DNA of 64,000 bases from Augochlora pura (GCF_028453695.1 NC_135777.1:12203714-12267713); one strand, 5' to 3'. Positions 46,621 to 58,555 are shown, counted from the first letter of the stretch. Notes: a model not told the origin generated them from the letters alone. Numbers and translations are program-made.

Positions 46621-47888
46621 ATGTTGAATGTCGGTACATGTTGTCAGTCTGTTCGCAAGTATAAATTCCCTACTCGAGGGCACACACCCTGTATCTGTAA
46701 AGTTTTGTTGCGATCAATAGTTTCCGAGATATTTAACCAAGCACGTTTTTCATACCCAACGCCAAGAGCTGTTTCCAGCCCTCCGAAATAAATGATCCCG
46801 GACGTAAAAAGTACGTGTCTGACATTTTTTCGAGTATCGTGTCGCATTAAAAACGCATGAAAATTTTGATTTGCCGGATGATTTGTCGTTTACCCGAGAC
46901 GACTCTTGCGATATAAATCTCTCACTCGCTATAGCGGTTTAGACATCCTTTTTTCGTGATCGAAATAATTTTACTGTTATTTCGAAGGTTTCAGTTGTAA
47001 CGTAGTATTCATCTCGACACCCTCTAGAATATTGCAAAGTCAAAACTGGATATTAGCTTTACATAAAGCGAAGCAATCCTTTTATAAAAAAAATTATTTA
47101 AAAAAAATTATGTATATTCGAATTTACAGCAACGTGAATATTGATCAACTTGTATTCCAAACGTTTGCTGATAAACCATTGGAAATGTCTGAAAAATTGG
47201 CCTAACAGCGCTAAGTGGCATGGAACAAATCTTCTCAAATAAAATTCATTTCTTATTACATAATCCGATTAAATACGCGTTCAATATCACGTGCAGTGGA
47301 AACAGAATGATCTGTTAGCTGTTTGAAGCAGTTATTAAAGCGGTTCTGAACGCCACGTTACGCATTGAGCATATAATTATTTAAATCCACACAATAATGA
47401 AACTTGCAAGAACCAGCACTTAACATTTATCGATTTTAGTAACAATTATGTGACCTTTCATATAAAAAAAGTGTCAAGGAAATTCACTGTCAGTCTTTAT
47501 AAACTGACGTTGCATTTAACGTGTTAACCAGTTTTAAGCAGCCAGCTAGTGCAATCTTTTTTGAAAAAGCGCAAGTTACTGTAATTATATTGTATCTGCT
47601 TAATTTAATAAGAAATATTAAAGTATGTATATATATTTCTCAACCAAATATCCATCTCCGACAAGTATATTCGTCATGAACAGATTGCAATATTTTACGG
47701 TGTGATGAGTACACTCGTCAAAAACAGGTATGTAACTGGTTAATCGACATCTTAGTGTCATTATACGTGCATACATCTATAACCTTTTTCGCTAAAGGTG
47801 CCTATTCTTTACACGAGAGAAGGCACGGGTTTGGCTAACCCGAATTGAAATTGCAATTGAAGTAGCGTGATTATGATAAGTTTTCCCT
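46621..47888. other. Non-coding stretch
   Basis: A transposon-end motif ACACCCTGTATCTG lies near 46684. Otherwise it is AT-rich sequence with no coding motif recognised. Confidence 0.4.
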
Positions 47889-48090
47889 ATACAGGGTGAT
47901 CCGTAATTATGGAAACATCGGGAAATGGGGGGTTCCTGAGGCCATTTCAAGTAACCTTTTCCCTTGGCGAAATGCAATCCGCGACTTTGTTAATGAGTTA
48001 TTAATGATAAAAGATTGTTGCGCGCGCACGAGGATTCAACATCCTGCTACCCGCGCGAGCCAGCTGACTGAGGCCTATCTCATTCCCTGT
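47889..48090 (+). mobile_element. Half MITE related to 11865-12222
   Basis: It begins TACAGGGTGATCCGTAATTA and continues GAAACATCGGGAAATGGGG, then GCCATTTCAAGTAACC and GTTGCGCGCGCACGAGGATT, closely matching the left half of 11865-12222. The right arm is missing. The 78-residue frame through it is a by-product. Confidence 0.8.
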
Positions 48091-48395
48091 GTATGTATAA
48101 AAGAACTAACAATCTTTGGGCTCGTAAAATAAAGTTTAACCACGGATTTTTCAAAGATAACCTTTAGGGCTGGTTTTTTCATGTTTGTTGTTATCGCTGG
48201 TCTTCAACATTGTTTGTGAAAAAATGTCGACATCGTTTGTTATTTTATATGTATTTGGCTGCAGTTCCTGCAAATATCTTTCGTTCTTTTGGATTCAAAC
48301 ATAAGAACATCGTTCCGAAACTTTTATGTATTATAATTCAGTGACATGAATGAAATTAAGACCATCTAAACGAAAACTTAATGGGCAAGACTGCG

Positions 48396-49152
48396 TGTTG
48401 ATGCTCGTGGTCGATTTTAATAAATCGTTCGAGCTTTTGAGTAATTTACACGTGATGTGTCGACTAACTCGAAGGACCACCTCCAAGGTAGGAGGAACAA
48501 ATTTACACCGTGAATGTTAACAACAAATATATTTACACTCCCGGTGGAGATACATGGAATGCGTTCCAGATTGTTACAAATTACTAGTTGTCTACGAGTT
48601 TGTGGCTATGTCTATTTTACGTATTGTGTCTGATTCCAAACTGTATCTGGCTTCCAAAATGTATCAATCTATTTTACGTATTGCCTTTGACTCCGAAATG
48701 TATCTGACGTGCGAATCGAGGTTCGCCGATAACGTCACCTCGGTTCGCCCTACTCTTGCAAGTTAGGGGTGGGTGTTGAGGAAGCTGCCCAATCGCGACA
48801 AGCCCAAAAGACAACGTCTGGGACCTAGGAAGGGGCAGTGCCGCAACGTTTGCCAGGGAGTTCCCGGTCGCGCGTGGGCCTGGAAAATTGCCGACATCTG
48901 CATCCCATTCCCCTAATTGCCCGTTGTCCCAGAACGTGCCGTTTTCCGCGATTCGCGCCGCGCTATGGGCATAGGGACCCGTGTTTATGGCAGGGCAATA
49001 TCGCTAATAGCCAAGAGTGTCGACCATGTGCCTTGGAACAATCGCAAACTATTTTCTAAAGAAGCGGGTGACAGGCCCATACCCTGGCCGATTCCGAAAG
49101 TCCCAAGCACATGGCCCCCCGCCATAAAACCCTCGCTCAGCAATCCTCAACA
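48396..49152 (-). repeat. Left (3') LTR of the BEL/Pao element
   Basis: The stretch 48509-49152 is nearly identical to 52619-53262 (one difference noticed, GTTAACAAC against GTTAGCAAC). The inner edge ends ctcaaca, so on the minus strand the LTR starts TGTTGAGG. The outer edge TGTTGATGCTCGT follows the CTGCG duplication, but the outer 110 bases differ strongly from the other LTR. Confidence 0.8.
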
Positions 49153-49428
49153 TACCGCCCACCTTGAACTAATCGAGTTCAACCGCACGAAAAATATAAT
49201 ACAAGAGTAGTAAACTATGAGTAGATGTACGATGCAAAAGGTGGAGCTATGAATGGAGCTAACTACTACAAACTAGGTAACGATTTAGACTAAAAATAAA
49301 GAAATGCGACTATGTACATTGAGTATAAACACTTATAGCTAAGGTGACGCAAATGAATATATACAACGCTATGGTTCACGAAACACCAAACATTTACGGT
49401 AGACAATTCAAAATGATCACAAAGATAG

Positions 49429-50030
49429 TTAGGTTTCTAAGTGTAAATGGTCGTGAGTGTCGGGCAGGAGGCTGATCTTCGTGACTGGCCTCTTGTAGGT
49501 CCCGTAGGCCATGCGAAGAACCACCACTTTGGCGATTCCATCCTTGCCCGTGTGTAACTTCAAGATGCGTCCCAAAGCCCACTTCATCGGAGGGAGGTTG
49601 TCCTCCTTCGCTAGCACCATGGCCCCAACGCTTGGTACATCGGGAGATCCAATGTTCCATTTTGATCGCTGCTGCAGGCCGTGTAGATATGCCCGCTGCC
49701 AGCGTTTCCAAAAATGCTGGACCATCTGCTGTGTCGGCTGAAATTTACTCAATCGGTTCTGTCTATCATTAGTAAGGTCGGCCTCCGAAAAGGCCGTCAA
49801 AGCTTGACCCACAAGAAAGTGACCTGGGGTTAACGGATTCAGATCAGAGGGATCTATGGAGAGAGGATGGAGCGGACGGGAATTGAGGGATGCTTCAATC
49901 TGTGCTAACACCGTGTACATCTCAGCGTGTGTTCGCTTCTGGTCACCTACAACCCTTTTTAGGTGAGCCTTTATTGAACGGACCCCTCGTTCCCACAATC
50001 CTCCAAAATGCGGTGTACGTGGCAGTATAA
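49429..50030 (-). pseudogene. BEL/Pao integrase C-terminal region
   Basis: On the minus strand the frame encodes RTPHFGGLWERGVRSIKAHL, IEASLNSRPLHPLS, LNPLTPGHFLVGQAL, a WKRWQRAYLHGLQQR helix and PPMKWALGRI, ending in a stop at 49429. This is the last part of the Pao integrase core plus the DUF5641-type C-terminal domain that usually follows. The catalytic Asp residues lie upstream and are deleted. The join to the preceding protease-RT frame is at about 50030-50040. Confidence 0.85.
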
Positions 50031-50034
50031 AATG

Positions 50035-50832
50035 CTATTTTATCCGCTCTCGAGCTAGAAATTTGCTATATTTTGTTCGAAGATCCGGGTTTTTCCTCAG
50101 CTTCCCTTCCGAACTAACCAGACGACGCGCCGCTTGCGTGCGAGATTTTCCTGAATGAAGAACTTGTTCACTAAACGGTATAGCTACAGTAAACCGTCCT
50201 GTTTCATCGCGCTTTGTATTTTGCTTAAACCTCAATTCACACGGTTCGTGGGCAATAAGCTTGCTCGCGGGAGCGCTAATTTCTTCCATTTTCCAAAACC
50301 GCGATATGGAATTCCCTAGTTTTCTATTCGTTATGGCGTGACAAGAGTGAAAGGATTTCAGATTGCCCTGCGATTTTGACCATGGGAGGCTGCCGCCTAG
50401 GACCCATCCGAGCTTTGTCTTCTGCCACAACAAATTGCCTAAACCGACCTTAATTTGCCCGATGCATAACAGGTCCCAGAATAGACCTGCCCCAATTAAT
50501 AGATCGATTCTACCGGCCGTTTGAAACCCTGGATCGGCTGGTACCACTCCCCTAGGTATCGTTAATTTGATTTTATTCAGAGGAACGTTAGGCATTTCCT
50601 CCGTAATAGTTTCTAACACTAAGCACGAGATTTTCCGTTTAAAACCTCCTGAACGGGACACAACTTCTACCTGGGTAGATGAGCGAATCGGCCTTTTTGC
50701 GCGTCCTAGACCACCGACCATGGTCTCGACGGCCTGGAGAGATAAACCAATGCGCTTGCAGCATTCTTCGGTTATAAAGTTGGCTTGCGAGCCCGCATCT
50801 AATAAAGCGCGACATTTGTGAGGTACCCCCCC
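50035..50832 (-). pseudogene. BEL/Pao protease and start of reverse transcriptase
   Basis: On the minus strand the frame encodes CRALLDAGSQANFITEECC (the DAGS active site of the Pao aspartic protease), then IDLLIGAGLFWDLL and LGWVLGGSL, and an RT-leading segment ending FLARERIK and a stop. It is offset by one base from gag at a run of seven G (minus strand) at 50826-50832. Removing one G would make gag and protease continuous. The RT catalytic motifs are missing because of the internal deletion. Confidence 0.85.
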
Positions 50833-52189
50833 TCTGATCAACAATTGTTACTAGCGCGGTCGAAAGGATCGCGCCTTCGAGATCATCCCTTGCCATGCAA
50901 GATTGCGCGATATGAGTGGTGGGTGGCGGGAGAGTTTCAAGATCATTTGAATCATGCTCAACGACTAAGGGGGGAGATGCGATCTCCTTGTGCAACAAGG
51001 TGTGATGCATCTTACCGCATTTTCGACATTTAGAACTATTGCACGCCTTGACACTATGCCCTGGTCGGAGACAATTAAAACACATTCGCGCGCGTTTCAC
51101 CGTTTCATGCCTTTCAGAGAAAGACATGGCCAAGAATCTGCAACAATATTGGAGCATGTGCTCATCACCGCATAGGACACATTTACTACTTTCTTTGTTT
51201 GCGACATGGGACGCCACGTAATATGGTTTGTCGTATTTTTCACGCGGTTTGGTGGATCTCTGTGATTCCACCGGTGAATGGCCTTCGGACGGCCCATCGG
51301 AATTTTTGCGCGTTAGATATTGAGCTCGTTGCTCCAAGAATTTTGACAAATCGCGGAACGCAGGCATGGTGGGCGAATCCATAACACGCTTCTCCCATTC
51401 ATCCAGGGAGAGGCTGTCCAATTTCCTCGAAATAACCCCATTAATGATAGCCTCGCACAAGTCCGACGGATCTAGGATTTTTTGCAAAGCCCGTACGTTA
51501 TTGACCGCTGTATCAATAAATTTTATAAGAGAAGTGCCATTTTTCTTTTTGGCTGGCTCTAGGTCTAAAATTGCGGTAACATGATGCGATATTAGATTCT
51601 TCGGGTCATCAAACCGCTCCTTCAATCGTTCCCAAGCTAATTTATAGTTCGCTTCCGAGACGCTATAGGATTCGATGATTTGGGCAGCAGGCCCCGACAG
51701 CGCCGAAACTAAATAGTTAAATTTGTCCATGTCGGACAGTCTCTCCGAATCATGGACCAAGGAAACGAACGTGTCTCGAAAGCGAATCCATTGACTGAAG
51801 TCACCACTAAAATTAGGAAGTTTTATGACCGGCAGACGCGTCATATTAGAGTCTGATGGAGCTGGGGAAGCGCGATTCGCCGTCCCAGGCTCCAGGCCTC
51901 GCGCCTGGGCCAATCTAGTTTCCGCCTTTGAAAGGGTTCTAAAATAACTATCTTCGAATTGTTCGCGCTCCGCGAGCTGGACCTCCTCGTTAGGAGTGTC
52001 CAGTACCGATGCCTCTATTTGCGATTGTATTCGATCGAATCTCTGAAAAAGGTCTTCATTTGCCCGAACGCGTTTTTCGAATGCCACCGTATCCGATTGC
52101 ACGTCCGCTGACTCGACAAATCTTTTGAAAACTGTTAACTTTGCCTTCACGGCTCCGCGCTCGGCAACTAGCGATTTAGAGGCTTCCAT
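50826..52189 (-). CDS. BEL/Pao Gag protein
   Basis: The reading frame can begin at Met8 (MEASKSLV) of a longer open frame from 52210. It holds an N-terminal coiled coil (residues about 15-105) and the Pao Gag core beginning RLPVIKLPNFSGDFSQWIRF (residues 125-144) and extending to about 305. A cysteine cluster follows: CVLC (344-347), a CCHC knuckle CFNCLRPGHSVKAC (377-390) and CRKCGKMHH (395-403). It is intact over more than 450 residues, which fits a recent insertion. After THIAQSC and ILSTALVTIV the frame runs into the seven-G run, where the protease continues in another frame. The tail beyond it in this frame is not Gag. Confidence 0.88.
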
Positions 52190-52535
52190 GATGTAGCACG
52201 GTATAAACACAAATGAAACAAAGGAAAAGACTTACGAAAGGATAGGGTTGTATCGGCGTTTCCAAGCAGGTTCCGTAGCCCGTCTCTCAATGTGGTCGTC
52301 GTGCCCAGCCAGCAACGATGATTCCAGACAGCTACCTTTCCGTGGCAGGGAATCCAAAAGTGCGATGATTGATGCAACCCTTGAAGATGCGCGCCGCTTG
52401 CTGCTATCACGTCCAGGGGGGTGTTGAGTCAAGTCCTCACACACAGGCGCCTCACTGGATGTACAAGTCGACGGCCAAGTCTTCCAAAAATGTCACGTTC
52501 GATGTGGAACCTTTCACACACACTATCCGACCAAA

Positions 52536-53262
52536 TGTTGTTGCTCGTTCAAAGATATCCGGCTCGAAGGACCAAATGTGGCGCTCGGGGTCCGCAAGAT
52601 AGGAGAACAACTTGACACCGTGAATGTTAGCAACAAATATATTTACACTCCCGGTGGAGATACATGGAATGCGTTCCAGATTGTTACAAATTACTAGTTG
52701 TCTACGAGTTTGTGGCTATGTCTATTTTACGTATTGTGTCTGATTCCAAACTGTATCTGGCTTCCAAAATGTATCAATCTATTTTACGTATTGCCTTTGA
52801 CTCCGAAATGTATCTGACGTGCGAATCGAGGTTCGCCGATAACGTCACCTCGGTTCGCCCTACTCTTGCAAGTTAGGGGTGGGTGTTGAGGAAGCTGCCC
52901 AATCGCGACAAGCCCAAAAGACAACGTCTGGGACCTAGGAAGGGGCAGTGCCGCAACGTTTGCCAGGGAGTTCCCGGTCGCGCGTGGGCCTGGAAAATTG
53001 CCGACATCTGCATCCCATTCCCCTAATTGCCCGTTGTCCCAGAACGTGCCGTTTTCCGCGATTCGCGCCGCGCTATGGGCATAGGGACCCGTGTTTATGG
53101 CAGGGCAATATCGCTAATAGCCAAGAGTGTCGACCATGTGCCTTGGAACAATCGCAAACTATTTTCTAAAGAAGCGGGTGACAGGCCCATACCCTGGCCG
53201 ATTCCGAAAGTCCCAAGCACATGGCCCCCCGCCATAAAACCCTCGCTCAGCAATCCTCAACA
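52536..53262 (-). repeat. Right (5') LTR of the BEL/Pao element
   Basis: It starts on the minus strand at TGTTGAGGATTGCTGAGC and is followed by the CTGCG duplication on the outside. The inner edge was placed at TGTTGTTGCTCG because the left LTR begins TGTTGATGCTCG. An alternative inner edge is 52577, at TGTGGCGCTCGG. The region beyond the LTR reads tttggtcggat on the minus strand and would hold the primer binding site. Confidence 0.75.
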
Positions 53263-53267
53263 CTGCG

Positions 53268-54390
53268 TATGTTTAAATTATCACATTCTCTTTTGCTTCA
53301 ACATTTTATCTATCAAAAGTCGTTAAAAGAATGTTCAACTACTATGATATACTAAGAGAAATCTAAACGATTATCATAAATTATTAAATAATGTTATTGA
53401 TGAGAACTCTGTTTAACACGGAATAAATTTTAAAACATTGGACCAAATGACTTAAATCGTTTTTCAATGTCAGAGTATTTAGTTTATTAAAGAGTTATAA
53501 AAAATATTTTTTGCAAGAATTAAGATTGGTTGAAGTGGCAACAAAATTTAAAAAAAAACTCATATTTCTTAACTCACTTATTTGAATGAAGAATTAAACT
53601 TTCAACACTGCATCTTGTTGATTTCGCTACTTACATGCGTGTCGAACATTTTATCCATATCGGTTAACGCGAAATTAGGTTACAGGCTCTGAAATATTTA
53701 AAGAGCTGCAAATTTCTGACATTTCAGAAAGTGATAAAACTGCATTTTCGAAACCTTTAATTGCTTACAAGTCAGATCAAGGTCAAACTGATTTCTATAA
53801 AAATCCAACACGCACGACAAGCGTAATTACCGAGATCTTCAAAACGAATGTTTTAAATTTTAGTTACAGACTCTGATGAAAGAGTTAGGGAGGTAAAATA
53901 CTTTTTTTTTCGTCGTTTTAGGTAATTGCAAAATTAAATTGAATTACTTAAGTCATTGTATGGCAAATTAATCCCTCTAACACTAACGAAAAAGTTTAAG
54001 TGCAATTTTGGAAAAGGTTTTGCGTTCTAAAGGGTATATTAATATTTTAGTCCGTCACCAATACGACATCGATATTTTACATTTCTATAGAAGACCCCGC
54101 TTTCGACCACAAGTACGATTAGGAACACACGAGAATGAGAACACGAAGGAGCTAGGCTAGTGTGCCTAGCTCGCAAGCTGGTGTCTACCCAGATACCGTT
54201 CGAATGGATTTATCATGCTGCGAGCTTTCCAGGTTGCTCGCTCGCTCGCTTGGCCGACTATCCGTTCGACGTTAATCCTCGCTTCGTTGCCTCTTTCTCA
54301 TCGCGTCGCGTAGTTTTTCGATAAAAGTGCCCGAGCAACAACCACCGACCGCAACAAACCTCTTGGCATCGGCTGAGTATCGGTTGTATT
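53268..54390. other. AT-rich non-coding stretch
   Basis: No coding motif recognised. The last 250 bases become CpG-rich, leading into the repeat at 54395. Confidence 0.4.
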
Positions 54391-54394
54391 CTCT

Positions 54395-54780
54395 AGGCTA
54401 GGGCACGGAATTAACAGCACGCAACATTCGGATCGCGAGAACTACACCTCCTCGGGCATCTCGCGCCCCTTGGTTGCCGCTTTCGGCTCAAATCACCTCA
54501 GGCGTTTGTGTGCCTGTTGCTTTATGTGTGTTTGTATGTGCAGCATTTAGACGATCATCGAGAAACGAGACGTGCGATGAGAAACAGGAGACATAGCTTT
54601 TATGATCTAAACGTTGCGTGCTGGTTTAATTCCGAGCACTGCTTTAGACGATCGCACAAAAGTCTTCGAAACTTGGGTCGCTACGCATTGGCCTTGAATC
54701 GACCCAGCGTGCATCGTTCGCGAACTTCGCTTCGCATGAAAATTCACGATCTTGAAAGGAGACGACCCGCAGACTAGAAA
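54395..54780 (+). repeat. Second copy of the LTR-like repeat at 10545
   Basis: It contains GGGCACGGAATTAACAGCAC, GAGAACTACACCTCCT and CTGTTGCTTTATGTGTG, followed by cagcatttagacgatcatcg, in the order seen at 10545-11000. It lacks the 177-bp hairpin present in the other copy. Confidence 0.55.
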
Positions 54781-55064
54781 TGGTGTAGTTTTACGAGGAT
54801 CGGCTCCTCGGTGTCCGAACGGATCGTTATTTTGGCCCACTCGTTATCCACGGACGTTCCGTCCAAGCTCGTTACACGTCGTCCCCTAAACGTGCACCAC
54901 GGCTTCCGAAGGAAAATACCTGTGACTTCAATGCCTCGGCTCGTCGAAAGTATCGGCAGAAAATCAAGATCAATATCCATGCTCCTAGAGCGATTCTGGG
55001 ACACCCTCGAACATCTACCATACACCCACCGATAAGAGTACACCGATGTTGTATATGTACACAC
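54774..55064 (-). CDS. Unassigned minus-strand open frame, possible terminal exon
   Basis: A 96-codon minus-strand frame has a CpG-rich, codon-like composition in an AT-rich neighbourhood. It ends in TAG after a segment reading ITIRSDTEEPILVKLHHF. Its central part (DIDLDFLPILSTSRGIEV, TGIFLRKPWCTFRGRRV) has no runs of low-complexity residues. No family was recognised. It lies next to a repeat, and the opposite strand is also open for 74 codons, so it could be a by-product of composition. Low confidence. Confidence 0.2.
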   Translation of the reverse strand: MCTYTTSVYSYRWVYGRCSRVSQNRSRSMDIDLDFLPILSTSRGIEVTGIFLRKPWCTFRGRRVTSLDGTSVDNEWAKITIRSDTEEPILVKLHHF

Positions 55065-55845
55065 CGATGATGTGTAGGACCCGAGTCTACACTTAATGCT
55101 TAAGAAGATATTTCTGTGCGAATAGTAGCGAATATATTCATCAATTTCCCTGCATTTTCATTATGCTAAACTTGCCGAATACTAAAAGCGATTGATATTA
55201 AATCGACAAAATCATCCAATAATTTTCTCTAAAATGATTTTCTCTTACAATTTTGGCAGTATTAGAAAAGAAAACACGAAACCGGTCGTTTCGACCAGCA
55301 CGATAGGTTTAATGTTAAATGACATGCAATGGCAGTCATAAAAACACTATGAATTTTAGTTTCAGTTATAAGTACATATTGTATAACTGTTACTTGATTA
55401 CTTAGTGCATTTCGTTTTGAAATCAACAGATCCATACTTCAGTTTTTTAAAGTCTGAAACTGCAGAACTGTAGAACTGCAAAATTTAAGTAAGGCATGGT
55501 TTATTAATTTAATTTACGACGACCTAGCGAGAAACGTTCTACGAAGTTGTGTGTTAGTTTAATATACAGATGTCAAAATCTCTGTGCAGCATCACTTTAG
55601 CTGATTTAACAGGGTATGCTAGTGACAACTTCTAAAAAAATCAATTTATACTTTCTTTCATATCCTCAAATGATATAGTTTCAGAACTACAGTTTTGTAA
55701 TCTTACACGCGAACTCGTAAAATTAAACATGCCTGACCACAGCGTTTATTAGAACAAACTAAATATATTTATGTAGCCCTATTTTGTAGGACTCCCGTAG
55801 AATTATTATTGAATCAAATAGTAATTAAATGTTAAATTAAATTAA

Positions 55846-56084
55846 CTCTTTGCACCCGGGTGGTGACTCTAAGGCACCACTAAAATTATTCTTTCTTTCC
55901 AAAATAATTTTTGCAACAATAAGGATTAGATTTAAAAAAATTGTCAAGTAGTAAAACTATTGGTAGGAGTTACACGAATAAATTTTGTATGCATACAAAT
56001 TTATTTTGTTAAATAGAATGCAAATATCAAGAACCAGAAAAATTATTTCAAATTTACGGTTAAAATGGCTCCGAGTGCAAAGGG
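55846..56084. mobile_element. piggyBac-type MITE with TTAA target duplication
   Basis: TTAA (55842-55845) is followed by CTCTTTGCACCCGG. The right end is CCGAGTGCAAAGGG followed by TTAA (56085-56088). The CCCTTTGCAC-like inverted ends with TTAA identify a piggyBac derivative. It is 239 bp with no coding capacity. Confidence 0.8.
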
Positions 56085-56552
56085 TTAAATACCTCCCTAA
56101 ATTCATTTATTTATGAAAATACTTAATGTGTAATTAAAATTTTTTTCGTTTAAGATGTCGTTTTCGAAAAGGTCAAGATTGAAAATGTATTCCGTTCAAA
56201 TTAGATGTCTGTATATATTTTAAAAAGGTGCTAATGTATAAGAAAGAACAAAAACATGTTTATAGAAAGATTTTATTATTATTAGTTACACGTATTAGAT
56301 ATCAGGAAAAATGAATGCGGATCTCTGAAATTTCTCGAAAAACAAATAAATGGATTTGCTAGGGTTGCTTTCTTCTTGCCATTGATTCTTCACACTCAAA
56401 TGTGTCACGTTGCGTATGTTTGAATTCGTGTGTTAAACAACAGGTTTGCGAAATCTGTCAAACTAACGGATCGCTAAATGTTACCGGGTGCTGGTACAAC
56501 ATGTATATTATGCGCAGTGTATTCAAGAAAAGTCGCTATCGTAGTTCAGAAT

Positions 56553-56893
56553 TACAGATTGCCCGAAAAATGTCTAACAATTTGAAAATGGAGGGTTCCT
56601 AAGGCAATTTGAAGTAAGTTTTTCCTTTGCGAAAATTCAAATCACGGCTTTTTTCACGAGTTATTAACAAAAACTACAACCAACGAGAGACGAATATCAA
56701 TAACGCGAGGTGGCTGAACCAATGAGCGGAACTGAAATTCGTCCACTCGTTGGCTCGGCTAGCTCAAAGCAGACGAGCTCATATCTTTGATCAGTGTTGA
56801 TCGTTATACAATGCCTCGGAAAAATTCTTTGTAACAGAAAAAATTTCTTCAAAGAACCTAAAGAACCCCTTATTTCCTGTTAGAGACTTTTGA
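56553..56893. mobile_element. MITE, CATTTGAAGTAAC family
   Basis: The left end TACAGATTGCCCGAAAAATG, AGGCAATTTGAAGTAAG and ACCAACGAGAGACG correspond to the copy at 63013. The right side has ctcgttggctcggc and a degraded right arm (aaaaatttcttcaaagaac). Complete but diverged. Confidence 0.7.
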
Positions 56894-57731
56894 TTAATAA
56901 GGTAATTGAAGTGAATCCTAAGTACAGTCACTTCTATTATTTGATTAGCTCCGTAACGTTTTACAAATACATCTTGCATTTACTACTGCGTTTGCAAGTT
57001 GAAATTTGTAAAGCAGAAATTGGAATTTTCAACTTTTCGAAATCCATGGTTACTAGACAACGAATTAAAATCCACAGAAGAATTATACCAACTACATTGC
57101 AAAATGAAAATGCATATCATTTTGAATCTTAATATTTTCACTTTATATTACAATACTTTAGATCACAGTTATTTGCCCTCTTTGGTCATATTACATACGT
57201 AAATCAAGTCTAACATTATCTCATATCTAATTATCTTTTAATATTTAGATCAGCCTTATAATTCATTATTGCAAAACATTTCTAGAATTATTATTTTTTC
57301 AGAAAATAACAATCTATTTTAATTATTAAATGGATCCAGCGCCCCATTTGGTAATATCAAAACGAAGATCGATTTGCGAGTTACACCATTGAAAAAAAAT
57401 ACAAACTTCTTCCGGTACTTAACTAAATATCACAGTACAGAAATCTCAGCTACGATGTTCTCGAGAACAAGTTTTATTCTACTTATCTTCCTTATTTTTT
57501 ATAAGCCATCAATCTATGTTCGCTTGTACATATTATCTAAGCCGCATTATATCAATCGGTCAGGTTGCGGACTTTATGTATTTATTCAAAATGTAAGTAG
57601 ATGGTATAGAAAGAAATTAAATGTAGGGGATAAGAACGCTATATCTACCGAGCATTTAAAGCGACTGACACGCGTTGCGTGCGTAAAAATTAGAAGATTG
57701 AATTAACTTAGACATTTCACCATTTTTGTTA

Positions 57732-58555
57732 TACAGGGTGAGTCATATAACTTGTACATATCAAATAACTTAGAAATGACATTGTGGCGACTACCTCCGC
57801 CATTCGCCAGCAGATGGATTCCTTTCCCGCAGCTACCTAAAACCGTCCCGATTTGTATACAACCGAAACCGTCCTTACCCTTATCCCTGTCTAAGGTAGG
57901 GCCCGCTAAAAAATACCTCACTGATGAGTCCACTAGCGGGTCCGGGACGAAACAGTCTTCCCTCTCTTTTTCCCGCTCCTCGCTCCACCAAATTTCCAAT
58001 TCTCTTAGCGCGCCACAGCATGTCTAATTAATAAGTGTTAGGTATAAAAATTGCAGAGTTTTAAGGGGGAGGGGATATTGTTATATTTAAATTTTCTGCA
58101 CATAAGCGTAATTTTGGAAATTTCAACGTACATTTTTTAAAAGGAAAGGTATCTTTTGTCATTTTAAATAGACAATCATAAACTTATGTTAATTTACATT
58201 TAAGTGTTAATCATATTTTAGCCAGTAAATAATTTCGCCGATAATGCCAACCAGTTTACATCCTCCGGTGATTTATCATAAAATCACATTAACCCTTGAA
58301 GTTAGGATCAACATAGGTTGGTACTTTTCCCTCTCATACTCTTTCGAACTGTAATAAAAAAAAATATACCTTTCCACTTAAGTAAAAGAATGATAACCTT
58401 GAAGTCTCGAAAACCACACTATGTGTAAAAAAGAAGTGACTATGACATCACTTCAACCCTTGAGACTCTACAAGTATCGTCTTTAACACTTTTTAATTAG
58501 CTGTACAACTGAAAAGTTATTTGGAGCGTGCAAGTTATACGACTCACCTTGTATA
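57732..58555. mobile_element. About 824-bp non-autonomous DNA element with TACAGGGTGAGTC ends
   Basis: The left end TACAGGGTGAGTCATATAAC is mirrored at the right by GTTATACGACTCACCTTGTA. The interior has no transposase motif. The frames at 57703-58027 on both strands are composition artefacts of a GC-richer internal segment. Confidence 0.78.

Larger units (their letters stand above)
48396..53262 (-). mobile_element. BEL/Pao LTR retrotransposon, internally deleted, with CTGCG target duplication
   Basis: About 4.87 kb on the minus strand: right LTR (5'), gag, protease and the start of RT, then a direct jump to the integrase C-terminus, then left LTR (3'). CTGCG occurs at 48391-48395 and 53263-53267, the 5-bp duplication expected of this superfamily. 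RT, RNase H and the integrase catalytic core are absent, so it could move only with help from a complete relative. The LTR bodies are almost identical, which suggests recent insertion. Confidence 0.88.

Noticed and set aside
48554..49210. Open frames repeated at 52664-53326
   Set aside because: They lie within the BEL LTRs; their identity reflects LTR identity, not coding selection.
57374..57706. 110-codon plus-strand open frame
   Set aside because: AT-rich composition, no domain or signal recognised, and no splice or repeat context.
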